Below, piece by piece: positions 39,724-51,300 of a DNA stretch of 64,000 nt; positions within the stretch are counted from its first letter, which is position 1; each line of letters begins with the position of its first letter. Under the pieces are notes generated by a model, which searched no databases, had not been told where the DNA came from, and saw nothing but the letters and a program-made list of their open reading frames with translations. The position numbers and the translations under genes are program-made. Location of the stretch: contig NC_090697.1 in the NCBI RefSeq assembly GCF_040954835.1, positions 17,972,001-18,036,000 of the forward strand. Direction: 5' to 3'. The stretch is from Lepisosteus oculatus (taxonomy: Eukaryota > Chordata > Actinopteri > Semionotiformes > Lepisosteidae).

Positions 39724-39900
39724 GTCGACAATTTCGGTTCTATTAAATTAAATAACGAAAAGGAATAAAACTCAAGCTAAACCAAAAGACTTCACGCTAT
39801 CGAAACATTTCAGTTCGTCTTTTGCTGACAAAACCGCACTCAAATCCAATATGGCTTCTTTACTTCCTGTTGGCTGAGCTTGTCGTCGTCATGGAAACAG
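39724..39900 (-). promoter_or_regulatory. Likely ccdc25 promoter region
   Basis: Just upstream of the minus-strand start codon lie an inverted CCAAT (CCAATATGG at about 39,847), a YY1-like ATATGGCTTC, and an ETS-like site (ACTTCCTG, i.e. CAGGAAGT on the minus strand, at about 39,860). There is no TATA box, in keeping with a housekeeping-type promoter. This is inferred from position and motifs only. Confidence 0.4.
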
Positions 39901-40062
39901 ACTGGTCACAATTCTCATGGAGACCTGTATCGCTAGCGTTTAAACGTATGATGAAACTCGGGTATAGTTCAGTTAACCAACCAGAAAGCAAATAAAAAAT
40001 GTGATAATGAAATAATGCACTCAGCCCAACGTCGATCACCATTAAAACTAAGTGTATTTAGC

Positions 40063-40589
40063 AGCAGCCATATCACCCTGCAACTCACAACTGGCAACCC
40101 ACTGAAGCTAAGCAGGTGTGAGCCTGGTCAGTACCTGGATGGGAGACCTCCTGGGAAAAACTAAGGTTGCTGCTGGAAGAGCACCCTGTGCTCACCTTGC
40201 GGTCCATGTGGGTCCTAATGCCCCAGTATAGTGACGGGGACACTATACTGTAAACAGGTGCTGTCCTTCGGATGAGATGTAAAACTGAGGTCCTGACTCT
40301 CTGTGGTCATTAAAAATCCCAGGGCATTTCTTGATAAAGTAGGGGTGTAACCCTGGTGTCCTGGCCAAAATTTCCAATTGGCCCTTACCAATCATGGCCT
40401 CCTAATAATCCCCCTATATGAATTGGCTACATTACTCTGCTCTCCTCCCAACTGGTGCACTATGGCTGCTGTTGCATCATCATCACATTGGTGGTGGTGG
40501 AGGGGAGTCCCCATTACCTGTAAAGCACTTTGAGTGGAGTGTCCAGAAAAGTGCTATATAAGTGTAAGCAATTATTATTATTATTATTT
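40063..40589 (+). mobile_element. SINE3: 5S-rRNA-derived SINE, full-length
   Basis: The first 105 bases match 5S rRNA ('gccatatcaccctg', 'gaagctaagcaggtgtgagcctggtcagtacctggatgggagacctcctggga'), including the internal promoter region. Next comes a central domain of the Deu type ('ccttcggatgagatgtaaaactgaggtcctg', 'aaaaatcccagggcatttc', 'gtaaccctggtgtcctggcc'), then a LINE-like 3' tail ('tgtaaagcactttgagtggagtgtccag', 'gctatataagtgtaagc') and an ATT repeat. It is not a functional 5S gene. It sits between the two divergent genes. Confidence 0.92.
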
Positions 40590-40865
40590 CAACACGTGGA
40601 CCAGTCTATTGTCTATTGTAGATCCCTGCTTTTGCCTACACAAAATGAATTATTTAAACGTACAGTAATGATTATCCACATTGATAATCTGTGAAAAAAG
40701 TGACTTTTAACATTTTTATTCATGTCCTTGTGTTCTCTTCACTGGAAGTGTGTTCACTGGATGTGTGTTTTCCTAATGTGTTCTCAAATGCCAAGGTCCC
40801 TGGTCTAATGTAATCAGGAAAGTCTAGTATGCAATATTCTTCTCATTCAAGAATTCTCTCAAAAC

Positions 40866-41205
40866 CTTTATGTCACGGACGTCCAAAGGGACTAACCGTG
40901 GGGAGCAGGAGAACGGAAAAAGACCCATATGCGTAGCGGCGAGACGGGAAAAAGGCCCGGGCTCATTAGTGCAAAGAGTTCAGGAATGCCGTATAGAAAC
41001 CTATGCCCTCAGGGAGCGGACGTGGGGCGCCCTGGTGCTAGGCGGGTCTCAGGACATCCGAACGTCAATGCTGAGCCAGGACATAGTGCAAGACCCGGAA
41101 ATATATAGCCCAAGGGAAAGAGAGGGACAGGAAGGACAGCAGACCGGAAACTAGGGACAGGACAGAGAAGGAGCGCCCTCTGGCTGCAGAGGGCGTGACA
41201 CTTTA
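40866..41205. mobile_element. Solo LTR with 5-bp target duplication
   Basis: The 330-bp body runs from TGTCACGGAC at 40,871 to GGGCGTGACA at 41,200. The TGTCACG/CGTGACA ends are inverted and begin TG, end CA. It is flanked on both sides by CTTTA (40,866-40,870 and 41,201-41,205). The body is much GC-richer than its surroundings and contains no credible protein. TG...CA ends with a 5-bp duplication are the mark of an LTR retroelement whose internal part was lost by recombination between its LTRs. Superfamily is not determined; Ty3/Gypsy is a guess. Confidence 0.85.
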
Positions 41206-41469
41206 TACCTTGTTTATTTTGGTTTGTTCTATACTGAGTGGCATTCAAGCAGTGACCAAAATTGGGTTTACAAAATACTATTTTAAGGTTTAGTTAGCTG
41301 TTAATGTAAAGGCATATGCCAAAGTAATGATTCATATTGTAATGTTCTTCACCCTTGAAAAGGACTGTTCCTGTAACCTCTGCCATTTCCCCTTTAAAGT
41401 GCACCTTTTCCTCTTCCTCCTCTTTAAAGCAGGCAAATGCCTTCCTCTCCTATCTCTGGCCCTTAACTA

Positions 41470-41635
41470 GCTCCCTGCAGTCCTGTGCCTTGGATGAGAT
41501 GAGAGAGGCTGGGATAGTGGAGCCATCAGACATCCCCTGGAGGTTCCTCATAGTGAATGTTCCTAAGAAGGATGGCACCTGGTGTTTCTGTGTCAAAAGC
41601 CATCAAAAGCTCCCACCCTGAAGGAGAAGGACTTC
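41470..41635 (+). mobile_element. Ty3/Gypsy reverse transcriptase scrap
   Basis: The translation DEMREAGIVEPSDIPWRFLI then VNVPKKDGTWCFCV matches the start of the Ty3/Gypsy RT (L.ExL..G.IEPS.SPW.SPVVLVPKKDG..RFCVDYR). It breaks off after FCV. It lies outside the target duplication of the neighbouring solo LTR, so it is a separate event. Confidence 0.75.
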
Positions 41636-42149
41636 TGATTCCCTTGCCTGCTCTGACAACACATCTCCTTCTGAGGAGTATAACCCCCCAGAGTCAGATG
41701 GTCCCACAGCATCCTCAGATGAGGGGTGCCAGTACATCTCCAGGACTTCAAAGTCAAAGACTTCAACAGTCTAAACCTGTTGTGGGGGGAAGAGGGGAAC
41801 AGACTGTTCCAGTATCCCCTGAGCTGCTACCCTCCAGCCTGCTTCTCCCACACACCGCCTGCACTACCACATGGCACACCACAATATGAATCATAAAATA
41901 CCGTAGGCTTTGCTGAAGGATTTTGTTACCTTTTAATTCCACGAAGCATTAAATTAGCACCTCTCTACTTTAAATTGTAATAGAAAAATAATTTTTCTGT
42001 ATTACTTTAACATACAACTCAGTTTTTGTCATCTAATCAGGTTAATAGTACTGGGGATATCGATAGTTACATTTGTTTAATAACACATCGAAGAAAATAA
42101 TTTCCACAATATTCGGATCTAAGGCGGTCTTCATCTATGTATCGCATTC

Positions 42150-42335
42150 AGTGGCACGCATTTGACTCTCTGTGCGGTTTTGGCATATAAACCCTTCGAG
42201 ACTCTCGGTCTCGGGTAGGAGTGTACTCTGTCTGCGAGGGTAAGTGGGATGTGGTGTTGGAAGAGAGGTGGTGTGGAAAGAGATATCTGTGGCGCTTGCA
42301 ATACTACCCAGGTGAAAACAAAAATACATACGACA
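42150..42335 (+). promoter_or_regulatory. Likely promoter and 5' UTR of the unidentified gene
   Basis: A TATA-box-like TATAAA lies at 42,186-42,191, with a GC-richer leader after it ('cttcgagactctcggtctcggg'). A strong donor-like GTAAGT occurs at 42,240-42,245 and a second at 42,348, right after the proposed ATGTCCAATAAG. Alternative first exons are possible. Confidence 0.35.
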
Positions 42336-45300
42336 ATGTCCAATAAGGTAAGTGTGAATGTAACCCTGTATTGCCATTTATTTTATTTTGATGAAATCAT
42401 GTGTGTGTGTGTTCATAATTTGGGTTGAAAGCAAAACCTTTTATAAATTGTATTAATCCATATTTTAAGAATCACGTTGTGGTAGGGTTAATACGATTAC
42501 ATTTCCTTTGAGGCAGTCGAAATAGTGTTCATATTAACAGAAGTTTTTACGGTTAACCAAAAAAAAATCATGTGGGGTGTAGTTAATGCAGAAAAAAAAA
42601 TCAGACCCATTTATTGTGAGTTTTAATTAAAACTATATGGTCTAGACTCATAAATACTGCAGTTGGATAGCCACATGGTAACACTTTAAAATAACATGAC
42701 CGAAACGCAGCCTGGCATTTAAAAATAAAGGCATTATATTTTTTTTTTGTTCGAGTGCTTTGTGCAAGCATCCTTTGAAACCGTTAGCACGCTTAATGCA
42801 CTTCACACTGTAGTTCTATTGCAATCATGAAACACATCTCTGAAACACTTCAGTATTGGTTTAAAATGAATCCTGATAGCGGCAAAGACATGATGTATGT
42901 ATACAGTATGTGCGTGACTGTGTATGCTCATATACAACCACGTATGATTAGTTCCATTGAAAGGGGGGGTATCGCATATTGATTTTGCTTTATTTTCCTA
43001 AACTGAACTCCTGCGTTTGTGAAGATACGGAAGGGAGACATTAGTAAATAAACCGTGTCTGCGGATTCAGAATTAATTCTGGAGTAGGTAAACGCCTAAA
43101 AAAATCTTGCATTATTTTATATTGAATTTAGCTCTGTTGGTGTAATTGACACGAATCGTATGTAGATCTATTAATATTACATTAACTATACTGAACTCGG
43201 TGGAAATTAGGAATAATCTACTGTCAATGCTGTGTTATTTATTCGGAATTCTTTATTACATTTGCGACCTTTCCGACTGCTTTACCAAGCCACAAGGAAG
43301 GTATTTTTTGAAAGCCTAATAAGAGGAGTGTGCACATTTCCGTTTAATTTGGTTTTAAGAAATTTATTACGACAAGTTCAAGAGTTGCCGCTTGGACCCA
43401 TAAATCCTGGACACGTTGATGTAGACGAGGAAAAAGAGAATACATCGCTTGTAAATTCAGTGTTAATATCAAATAAATAAATCTATAATGTTGATTAATT
43501 CCTCTGTGGGATCTCAAAATACGTAAGTCCTATATGACTTTTTTAAAATAAAAAGCATCTTGAAAAAGATATAAGAAATTATATCTACTTTATCAACTTA
43601 AATCTACCAGTTATTTGCAGCCACCCTTATTTAAATTTAAAATCTACTGTGTGTATTGTGTTCTTACTAGTTTTCTTACTCAGACTGCAGTTTAATTAGC
43701 TTTGCACTGTTCCTTTTACAGATGAGCACCTAAATTGGTAAAAGCACAAATCATTGACAGTAATTTGAAAAATTGACAGTCTTAGTCATAATAACCTATT
43801 CAAAAAACACAGAGGGGAATTAACAACGCAATACACAATAATTGAAAACAACAGCAATTGTTGCATTTTTTTTTGCTTTTTCTGTTCAAAGACCCGTTTA
43901 TCCACATTGTACTGTATGTTTGGACTGCAATAAGGAATGGGGAAATTAGACCAGTATATGAAAATACAAAACTCCTCCTAAAGGAAGGGCAATTGTGGAA
44001 TTTTTAATATACATATCTGCCAGGTGTATCATCAGATGTTTTTACTCATAATACATTTATGCATACAAAAGTGAAAGATCAGATATCAGGATAAACTATT
44101 GAGTTTAAAAACAAATACAATTTAAAATAATTTAATTCACATTGACAGATGTGTCAAATATTGTTTTATATTTCCGATTTATTGAAAATGCATCTGTGCG
44201 GTGCGCTTTTCACTAAAATTTTAAAACTATAACATAAGGTAAAAAAAATGAAAGCATAGTAGTAATTAAAATAAAAGTGAACATGGAGGTTTCACACAGA
44301 CAATATTAAATACAGACAAAGGAAAAAATAAGTGGGTCATATAGTCTTGACTGAATGGAATTTGTGCTTGATTGCACTTGTTACAGATAACTGGCCTCAG
44401 CTTAATATCTTAGAATGGCTGCATTCTGGATCTCTGGAGCTGTTCCGTTGACTTATTGCTGTTAGACTGAGCAATAAGTCTGATGTGTCTGAATTCTCAT
44501 GCCAGTCATTCATTCTTGCTAATTTAGTGTGGGTCAGTATCCTGCCCTGCTACAGCTTAAATACTACAAAATGTTGCAGTTCACTTTGGTGCAGCTCAGT
44601 TTCACTCAAATCTGTCCTCTAGGTAGCTATTAAGAAAAGCTGACATTGCAGTGGCCTGTCTCTGCCATCATCCTTGTGTAGCATATATGCCTTGATGTGT
44701 GATGCTCCCCACCTTCCATAAAATTCTCTACTCTTGGCCAGATTGCCATTGACACCTGTCCTAGCTGTAAGAACAGGTTTCTATAGCCCACTGTCTATCA
44801 CTGTAGAGTGACTTTATTTTAATTTGGATGAGCAGTTTAATAATAATAATGTGAGACATATTGGGGTGAACACGTTCAGTGTTCTGTGTGTGGTAATTTG
44901 TTTGGTGTGAGTGAAGTTTTGTTTAATCTCTGACCCAGGGAAAAGTGTGGTGTGGGCGATTGAGGAGAGAATGCAGGCTCGCGCTGTGTCCGTTATTCTT
45001 TTTCTTCTTCTTGCTTGGTCTGCTAGTTTTTTTTTATCAATACAGTTTGATAATTGGCCAGTGAAAGCTCTGTTTTCCTTCCCATGAATGCCTAAAACCC
45101 TAATCGAACCCAGGATTTTACACCAACAATAATACATTCCTTACACAATAATGATAGACTCCCCCACCACCACCGCCAATGTGTAGCCCCACCTGGATGA
45201 TGCGACAGCAGCCATAGTGCACCAGTACACTCACCGCACATCAGCTATCAGTGGGGAGGAGAGCAGTAGTTGATGAAGGTAAAGCCATGATTGGTAAAGG

Positions 45301-48300
45301 CCAATGGGAAATATGGCTAGGACGCCGGTGTAACCTACTCCACTACTCACCATGGGATTGTTAATGACCACAGAGAGGCAGGACCTTGGTCTTATGTCTC
45401 ATTCAAAGGATGGTGCCTTTTTACAGTAAAGTCACTATCCTGGAGCATAAGGACCTACACAGACCGCAGGATGTGCGCCCTGTACTTGCACCACTTACAT
45501 CTCTTTCAGCAATAACCTCAGTTTTTCCCAGGAGGCCTCCCATCTATACACTGGCTAGGCTGACACCTGCTTAGCTTCAGTGCGATGTCAGTTGTGAGTT
45601 GCAGGGATATATACAGTAGCTGCTGGCTGGTTTAAAGCTATAGTTAAGCTAAATGAAAATGAATGTGCTGGACAATACCACAGTTAATATGTCCACTGCA
45701 TTAGTGCTGCAGTTAACTGTATGGACTGGATTTATCAATGGAAAGTGACAGCGACCCTGAAGGCAGGAAGGTGTGATAATGTGTTCAGTCCTTAAAAGTT
45801 GTCGGCTTCAACTGGCTTTCCATGGGGCGACAATATGTTTGTGTTTTGATGTGAGATGATGTTTGATGGTTCTCATACACAATGTATGAGCAGCAGTGTT
45901 GCATGAAGCATTGCTCTGCTCGCTTTAGGTGTCAGGTACCCACATGATTGATTGTGTTCTGTATTCTTTTCAAATAAACAACATTTGATATTGGGGACAT
46001 CCATTGCTTTTGAGTCTTCACAATGAATACCATACACATTCATTGTTCAGGAATGCTTTCTCTTTAGAGAAACTACTGTATGTACAGTACTATGACTCTC
46101 CACAGACTGAAGCTTCCTCTTACCTGTACCTGTATTTGCAACTTGCAGCGCATGTACTCTGGTCATTAGAATGGCACGCTTGAATCAGAGAAGGTGTATT
46201 CTTCTAATTTTAGGTCTTTATAAGATTGTTTAGTTTTTATTTTTGAAAATATTCTAAAACCCTTGTTTCTTTCGGCACTAAGAGTTTTATGACATTAAGG
46301 TAGCATACATTATGTTCATATTTATGAAGATAAAACTTTACAAACTGTACAGGTTCCTACAGTATACTGTTAGTAAATAACAATCGACCACATAGAGCTA
46401 TTAAAGAGATTCCTCTGCAGTGGTTCAAATAATATTAATAATAATGTATAGCTAAAATAAAGCCTTGTATGAATATTCAAATGTTATTTTTCATAATTGT
46501 TTTTTCTGTACAGGCAAGTCTGATGAAGCAGGTGGCACACATATCTCAAAATGCAGCAAAAACACTTCAGGGTAAGTCAACCAGAATCTATTAAAATATT
46601 TTACAGTGATACAGTGTCCACTTTGCAGAACCTGACAGGTGCCATTTTGTATAACTCTGAATGTTATACTGAATAGTACAATTTGATACTGTTTAAATGT
46701 ATTTATATTTATTTATGTAACATAAAACAAAGATTTTAAATCAATTTCTAAAAATTATTCATAATATTCACAACTCAAATTTCAATACGGTTCATTTCTA
46801 TGGTTTTTGTTTCCTATATGATGTTTCAAATAATAAAGACAAAATTATATTTTATCATAATAGGGAAATGTCTTAATGCATACCTATTTTTAAGTTGAAA
46901 GTTGAAAATATTTTTAGTTATCCAAGTCAACAGTCAGCAAGTAATATCAAGTTATCCACTGTTTTTGATTTGTAAGATTATCAACAAAGTTTCCTTACAT
47001 TTTCTAAATCACTTTATCCAAGTCAGGGTCGCGGTGGACCCGGAGCCTAACCTGGCAAGCAATGGGCAAAAGGCAGGATACACCCTGGATGGGACACCAG
47101 TCAGTCACAGGACACACACAGACACAAACATTAACTCACACCAGGGCTGATGTTGTTGAAGTCAGTTAACCTACCAGGTTGTCTTTGAACTGTGGGAGGA
47201 AACCAGTGCACCCAAGGGAAACCCTCACAAAGGCAGAACATACAAACTCCATGCCGATAGCATCCCCAAAAATTGAACCCAGGACCCCCACGCTGCAATG
47301 CAGCAAAGCTAATGCCGTCCTCAACAAATTTTGACCTGAGTGATAAAGATGATATATATTCTTTATTTATACATTTCTTTTCTCTTTATCGTAGAAGCAG
47401 AAATTGATGACACGCAGCTTCTTACTTTGACAAGACAGGATCTGAATGAACTACTTCCAGGACCCACTAATTTCCAAATAAGGAGAAAGATTATGGACTT
47501 CATTACTGCTTCAAAGGTAATACGGTGCTCTTTGTAACAATAAAGACGTCTGCGAGAACAGAGAAATGTCAGTTCATGCCTTTTAAAAGAGGTTACTTTG
47601 ATTTATTATCAAAACATTTTCTGGATGGAATACTTATTAAAGTAATACTAGTGTGTGAAGTGTATGAATAGTGTTTGGCACACAGCAGGGATAGCTTCAT
47701 GTACTGATATTCAGACATAACTGAGAAAATGTTCTCCTAGGGTTATTTCAGGATTCTGTCTTTGTCTTTACGCAAGTCTTTGCGTAACCTGAGTATTGCG
47801 CAAGTAGGCGGTGATTCTTTTTTAGCCCTCGTTTGAATATGTATAGAGAATCACCACGCATGATATTGCTGCCTTCCTCCCTTATTTTCCTTAGCTGTAT
47901 CTGAAGTGAGAAAGGAGGGACAGGACAGCAGAACTCCAGGCTCACCGGGGTTTATTTTCTTTTAATGGTTAACAGGACAGTGGTCATGGAGGGAGGTAGA
48001 GGGCAAGAGGGAGAGAACATAGCAACAGCTCGCAGTTGTTAATCACTTGCTTTTCCTGATGCATATCCATGATTTAGATTCTGATATTTGGAAAAAGGTG
48101 TGTTATCTAGCTGTTTGATATCCACAGCGGTTTAAAAAAACTAGCTATTAAACCAATTCAAATTCATTTTTTATTGACCAGCAAGATCTCCAGATACTAC
48201 AGGATGTGTTTAGTAGCAGACAGTGTTGTTTGTTCCCAGTATTTCTGACGGCACTCTTACTAGAGTATGCCGAATTGTTAAGAGAAAGAAGGCAGGACAA

Positions 48301-51300
48301 ACTGTACTGTATTAACTTGAGCACAGAAACTATAAAATGGATAAAATGACTTGATCAAAGGTAATGTGTGGGAGGGATAGGGAGAGAAATCAATGTGGGA
48401 ACTTCTACACTTTACAATATCGAAGCACTGAAGGCTAATTTGTTTGGAATTTGCTATAGTTAGAGAAACCAGCAAGCAAGTGAAAAACTTTATACACTCG
48501 ATAACACAAAATCGGAGGAACTGGAACTGGATACAGTGTTGTTTGAGTGGTTTTCACAGACAGTTTTGGAAGAAGCTGCATTTTGGAACCATTACTGATT
48601 GAGAAAGCCAGAGTGTTATAAAAAAATGAGTAATGGAACCCTGTGCTTTTTTGGAAGAGTACAGACTGGATGTTCCAGGAGAGAAAAAATCAACCGATCG
48701 TGAGGCTGCCGAAAAATTGTCACAATTTTCCACAAATTGGTGGATGAGCAGGGTCTAATTTTAAAGAAAATTTCTAATGCTGGTAAAAAAAAAGAATCAA
48801 GTAAGTGTTCTTGCTTGTGCTAGTCTGTGTCCTACAGAATTAGGCCTTAATTGGCTGAAAAATACATTCTAGTGCACTCAAGGGTGTTGTTTATTTACCT
48901 ATGCATTAAATGACAAAATCAAATGACCAGATAGATAAAGAAATTCCTTTGTACTTTCAGTGGAAAATGAACTTCAGAAATAAGAGAAGCTTGAAAATAC
49001 CAAGGTTATTCTGTTTCTCAATAATTGCCAAGTTCACCCTCCAGATAAGGAACTAGTATCAGGCAATATTTTCGGTGTTTTTACCAGTGAATGTAACCTT
49101 CCTAATCCAGCCATTGCACCAAGGAGTAACCTTGATGAACATGAAGGGTATCTACAGGAAAGAGTTTATGAGGCGACATGTAAGTAATAAAGACACTATC
49201 TGATGTTTTCAAGAGAGTTATGCAGTAAAGGATGTCCTTGTGAACATTGCATTTGTATGGAATCATGTGAAAAATAAAAGATCAAGGAGGGGTTGATAAA
49301 TGTTGTGGGCAAATCTTATGTTTGAAGAAAAACTTTCCAATAAAAGGAATTTGTTGGGTTTAATGTGTGACACAAGAAAAGAGCAATAACAAAAGTAAAA
49401 GAACTGCAAAAAGGGGTGCCTACCACATACCGACTGCCAAACCTTACCGATAATGACACTGCAGAGTGGGGTAATGTTCATGCAGAATCTTAGGCTACCA
49501 GTTTGTTACTGAAATACCTGAAACCTGGAAAAATAGAATACAGTGATTCAGAAGATGGAATTACAACAGAAAAAGGAGATGTGTCGTGGACTCAGGCTAG
49601 TAATGCCTCAGACACTTTTATTAAGTCAGCTGGGAGACAGGTTTTCTTCGAGCACCACTATGTTTTCCAGATGTACACCATGCCGAAATTGCTATTGCAC
49701 AGACAACTGGAGTTTTTCATGCCAGCAGACATTCACAAGTTTTTCCAAAAAGCTTCTGCCATTTGAGCTTGTGCCAGTGAGCCAACACCCTCCTCGCCTA
49801 CAGCTGCTTCGTTAGATGTGCTGGACATCAGTGATCCAGGAATGCTTCCAGATACTGAAGTTGTGGATGAATCGGGGGTGGAGGGGCAGCAGGGCTCTGT
49901 AAGCTTCAGTGCTTTGTGTCAAGGTTTTAGAAAATAAAATTGAAAATAAAAAAAAACTACAGAGGTGCCTAAGCTGTGTTCAAGTACTGTATTGCATAAA
50001 TAGGTAAGCACCTTAATACCCTAACCCTGTTTCGTGTACTGTGAAACATTATTATAGTGTAATGCATTTAAATATAAACGACTGTACTGCAAAACTGCAA
50101 TATTGTTCCCCAATATGAAACAAGTCAGCTTTCCTGAATATGTGCTTTGCATGGTAAATATCACTAAATAATATTGTTTTACAGTCTAGGCTTAGATTAT
50201 TCAGTGTAATTTTGTCTTTGTGTGTGAGTTTATGATCCATATGAATATTGCTACAGTAACCATCTATTTCCATTACCCAGCGATTGAAAATCCCCATCTT
50301 AGCTGGATAACAACACTTTCACTGTAGTTAGGAGACTAATTACATATGCAGATGATTACAAAAATAAGCGGAGTGACAAACATAGATATACAGTAACAGC
50401 AAGTTAATTAGAAAGAGATGGGCAGACACGTGGCAAGTGAAATTTAACATTGATACATCCAAATCATTAACATTGATAGGTCCAAGTAGTAGGAGTAACA
50501 TACACTATACACATTGCTTAGAATAACGTGTTCAGTTTTCATCCTCACATCACAATTTGGATAGGCTTAGAAAGAGTTCAAAGAAGATCAACAGCAATGA
50601 GTCTTGGTCTCAGGGGGCTGTCATAAATGCTAAAGGGAGAGATTTGTTCAGTCTAGAACCAAGGCTATTGAGAGAAGAGCTGATTCAAGCATGTAAGATT
50701 TTAATGAGTATAGATGGGGTCATCTCAGTGGACTGTTTCACACTCTGTAGTGAAACAAGGACACATTTGGAAACTAAAAGGTAATTCATGTGTTCAGGAC
50801 AAAGAATAGGAAACATTTCTGTAAACAAAGAGAGTTTTAAGTTGTAACAGGATTCCCAGTCAAGTGGTTGAGGCCCAACTCCTGTTTTTTTTTAGCAAAG
50901 TCTGGATGATAGTTTAGTTTAATTTAACTAACAAAGAAGCCAAAATGGCTGAAAGGCCTGCTAGTTTGCATCCTTTCATATTTTCTTAGATTTGTAGCCG
51001 GCACTTAAAACGTTACCTCTGATGGGTGTATTTCAAACTAATTTTTTGTATCTTCAAAATATGAAATTAAAACAAATCCAAACATTCACCCATGTGAAAT
51101 ATAAGCCCAGTATGTCATGGTGGTTTTTAATTTATGAGGTTGCTTCTTTCTAACCAGCAATGGGTCGCCATGAGGAAGTGAGTTTTAAATTGCAAGTTAT
51201 GGTTGGGGCTGATGTTTTGATATCGGAGTACATGGTTCGAAACAAGAGGAATAGCTATACTGTATATGTTGCCTTGTTAATGTTGTTTTTTTTTCACAAA

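Noticed and set aside
40063..40170. Possible 5S rRNA gene
   Set aside because: Only parts of 5S match and it runs straight into a SINE body and tail, so it is a SINE3 head.
43232..43480. 82-codon frame in the first intron of the unidentified gene
   Set aside because: No in-phase acceptor and donor pair and no recognisable features. Leaving it out gives a clean reading frame.
44850..45122. Possible second LTR (TG...CA interval)
   Set aside because: It starts TGTGAGACA and ends TTTACA, but there is no matching target duplication at these ends and no inverted terminal bases beyond the dinucleotides.
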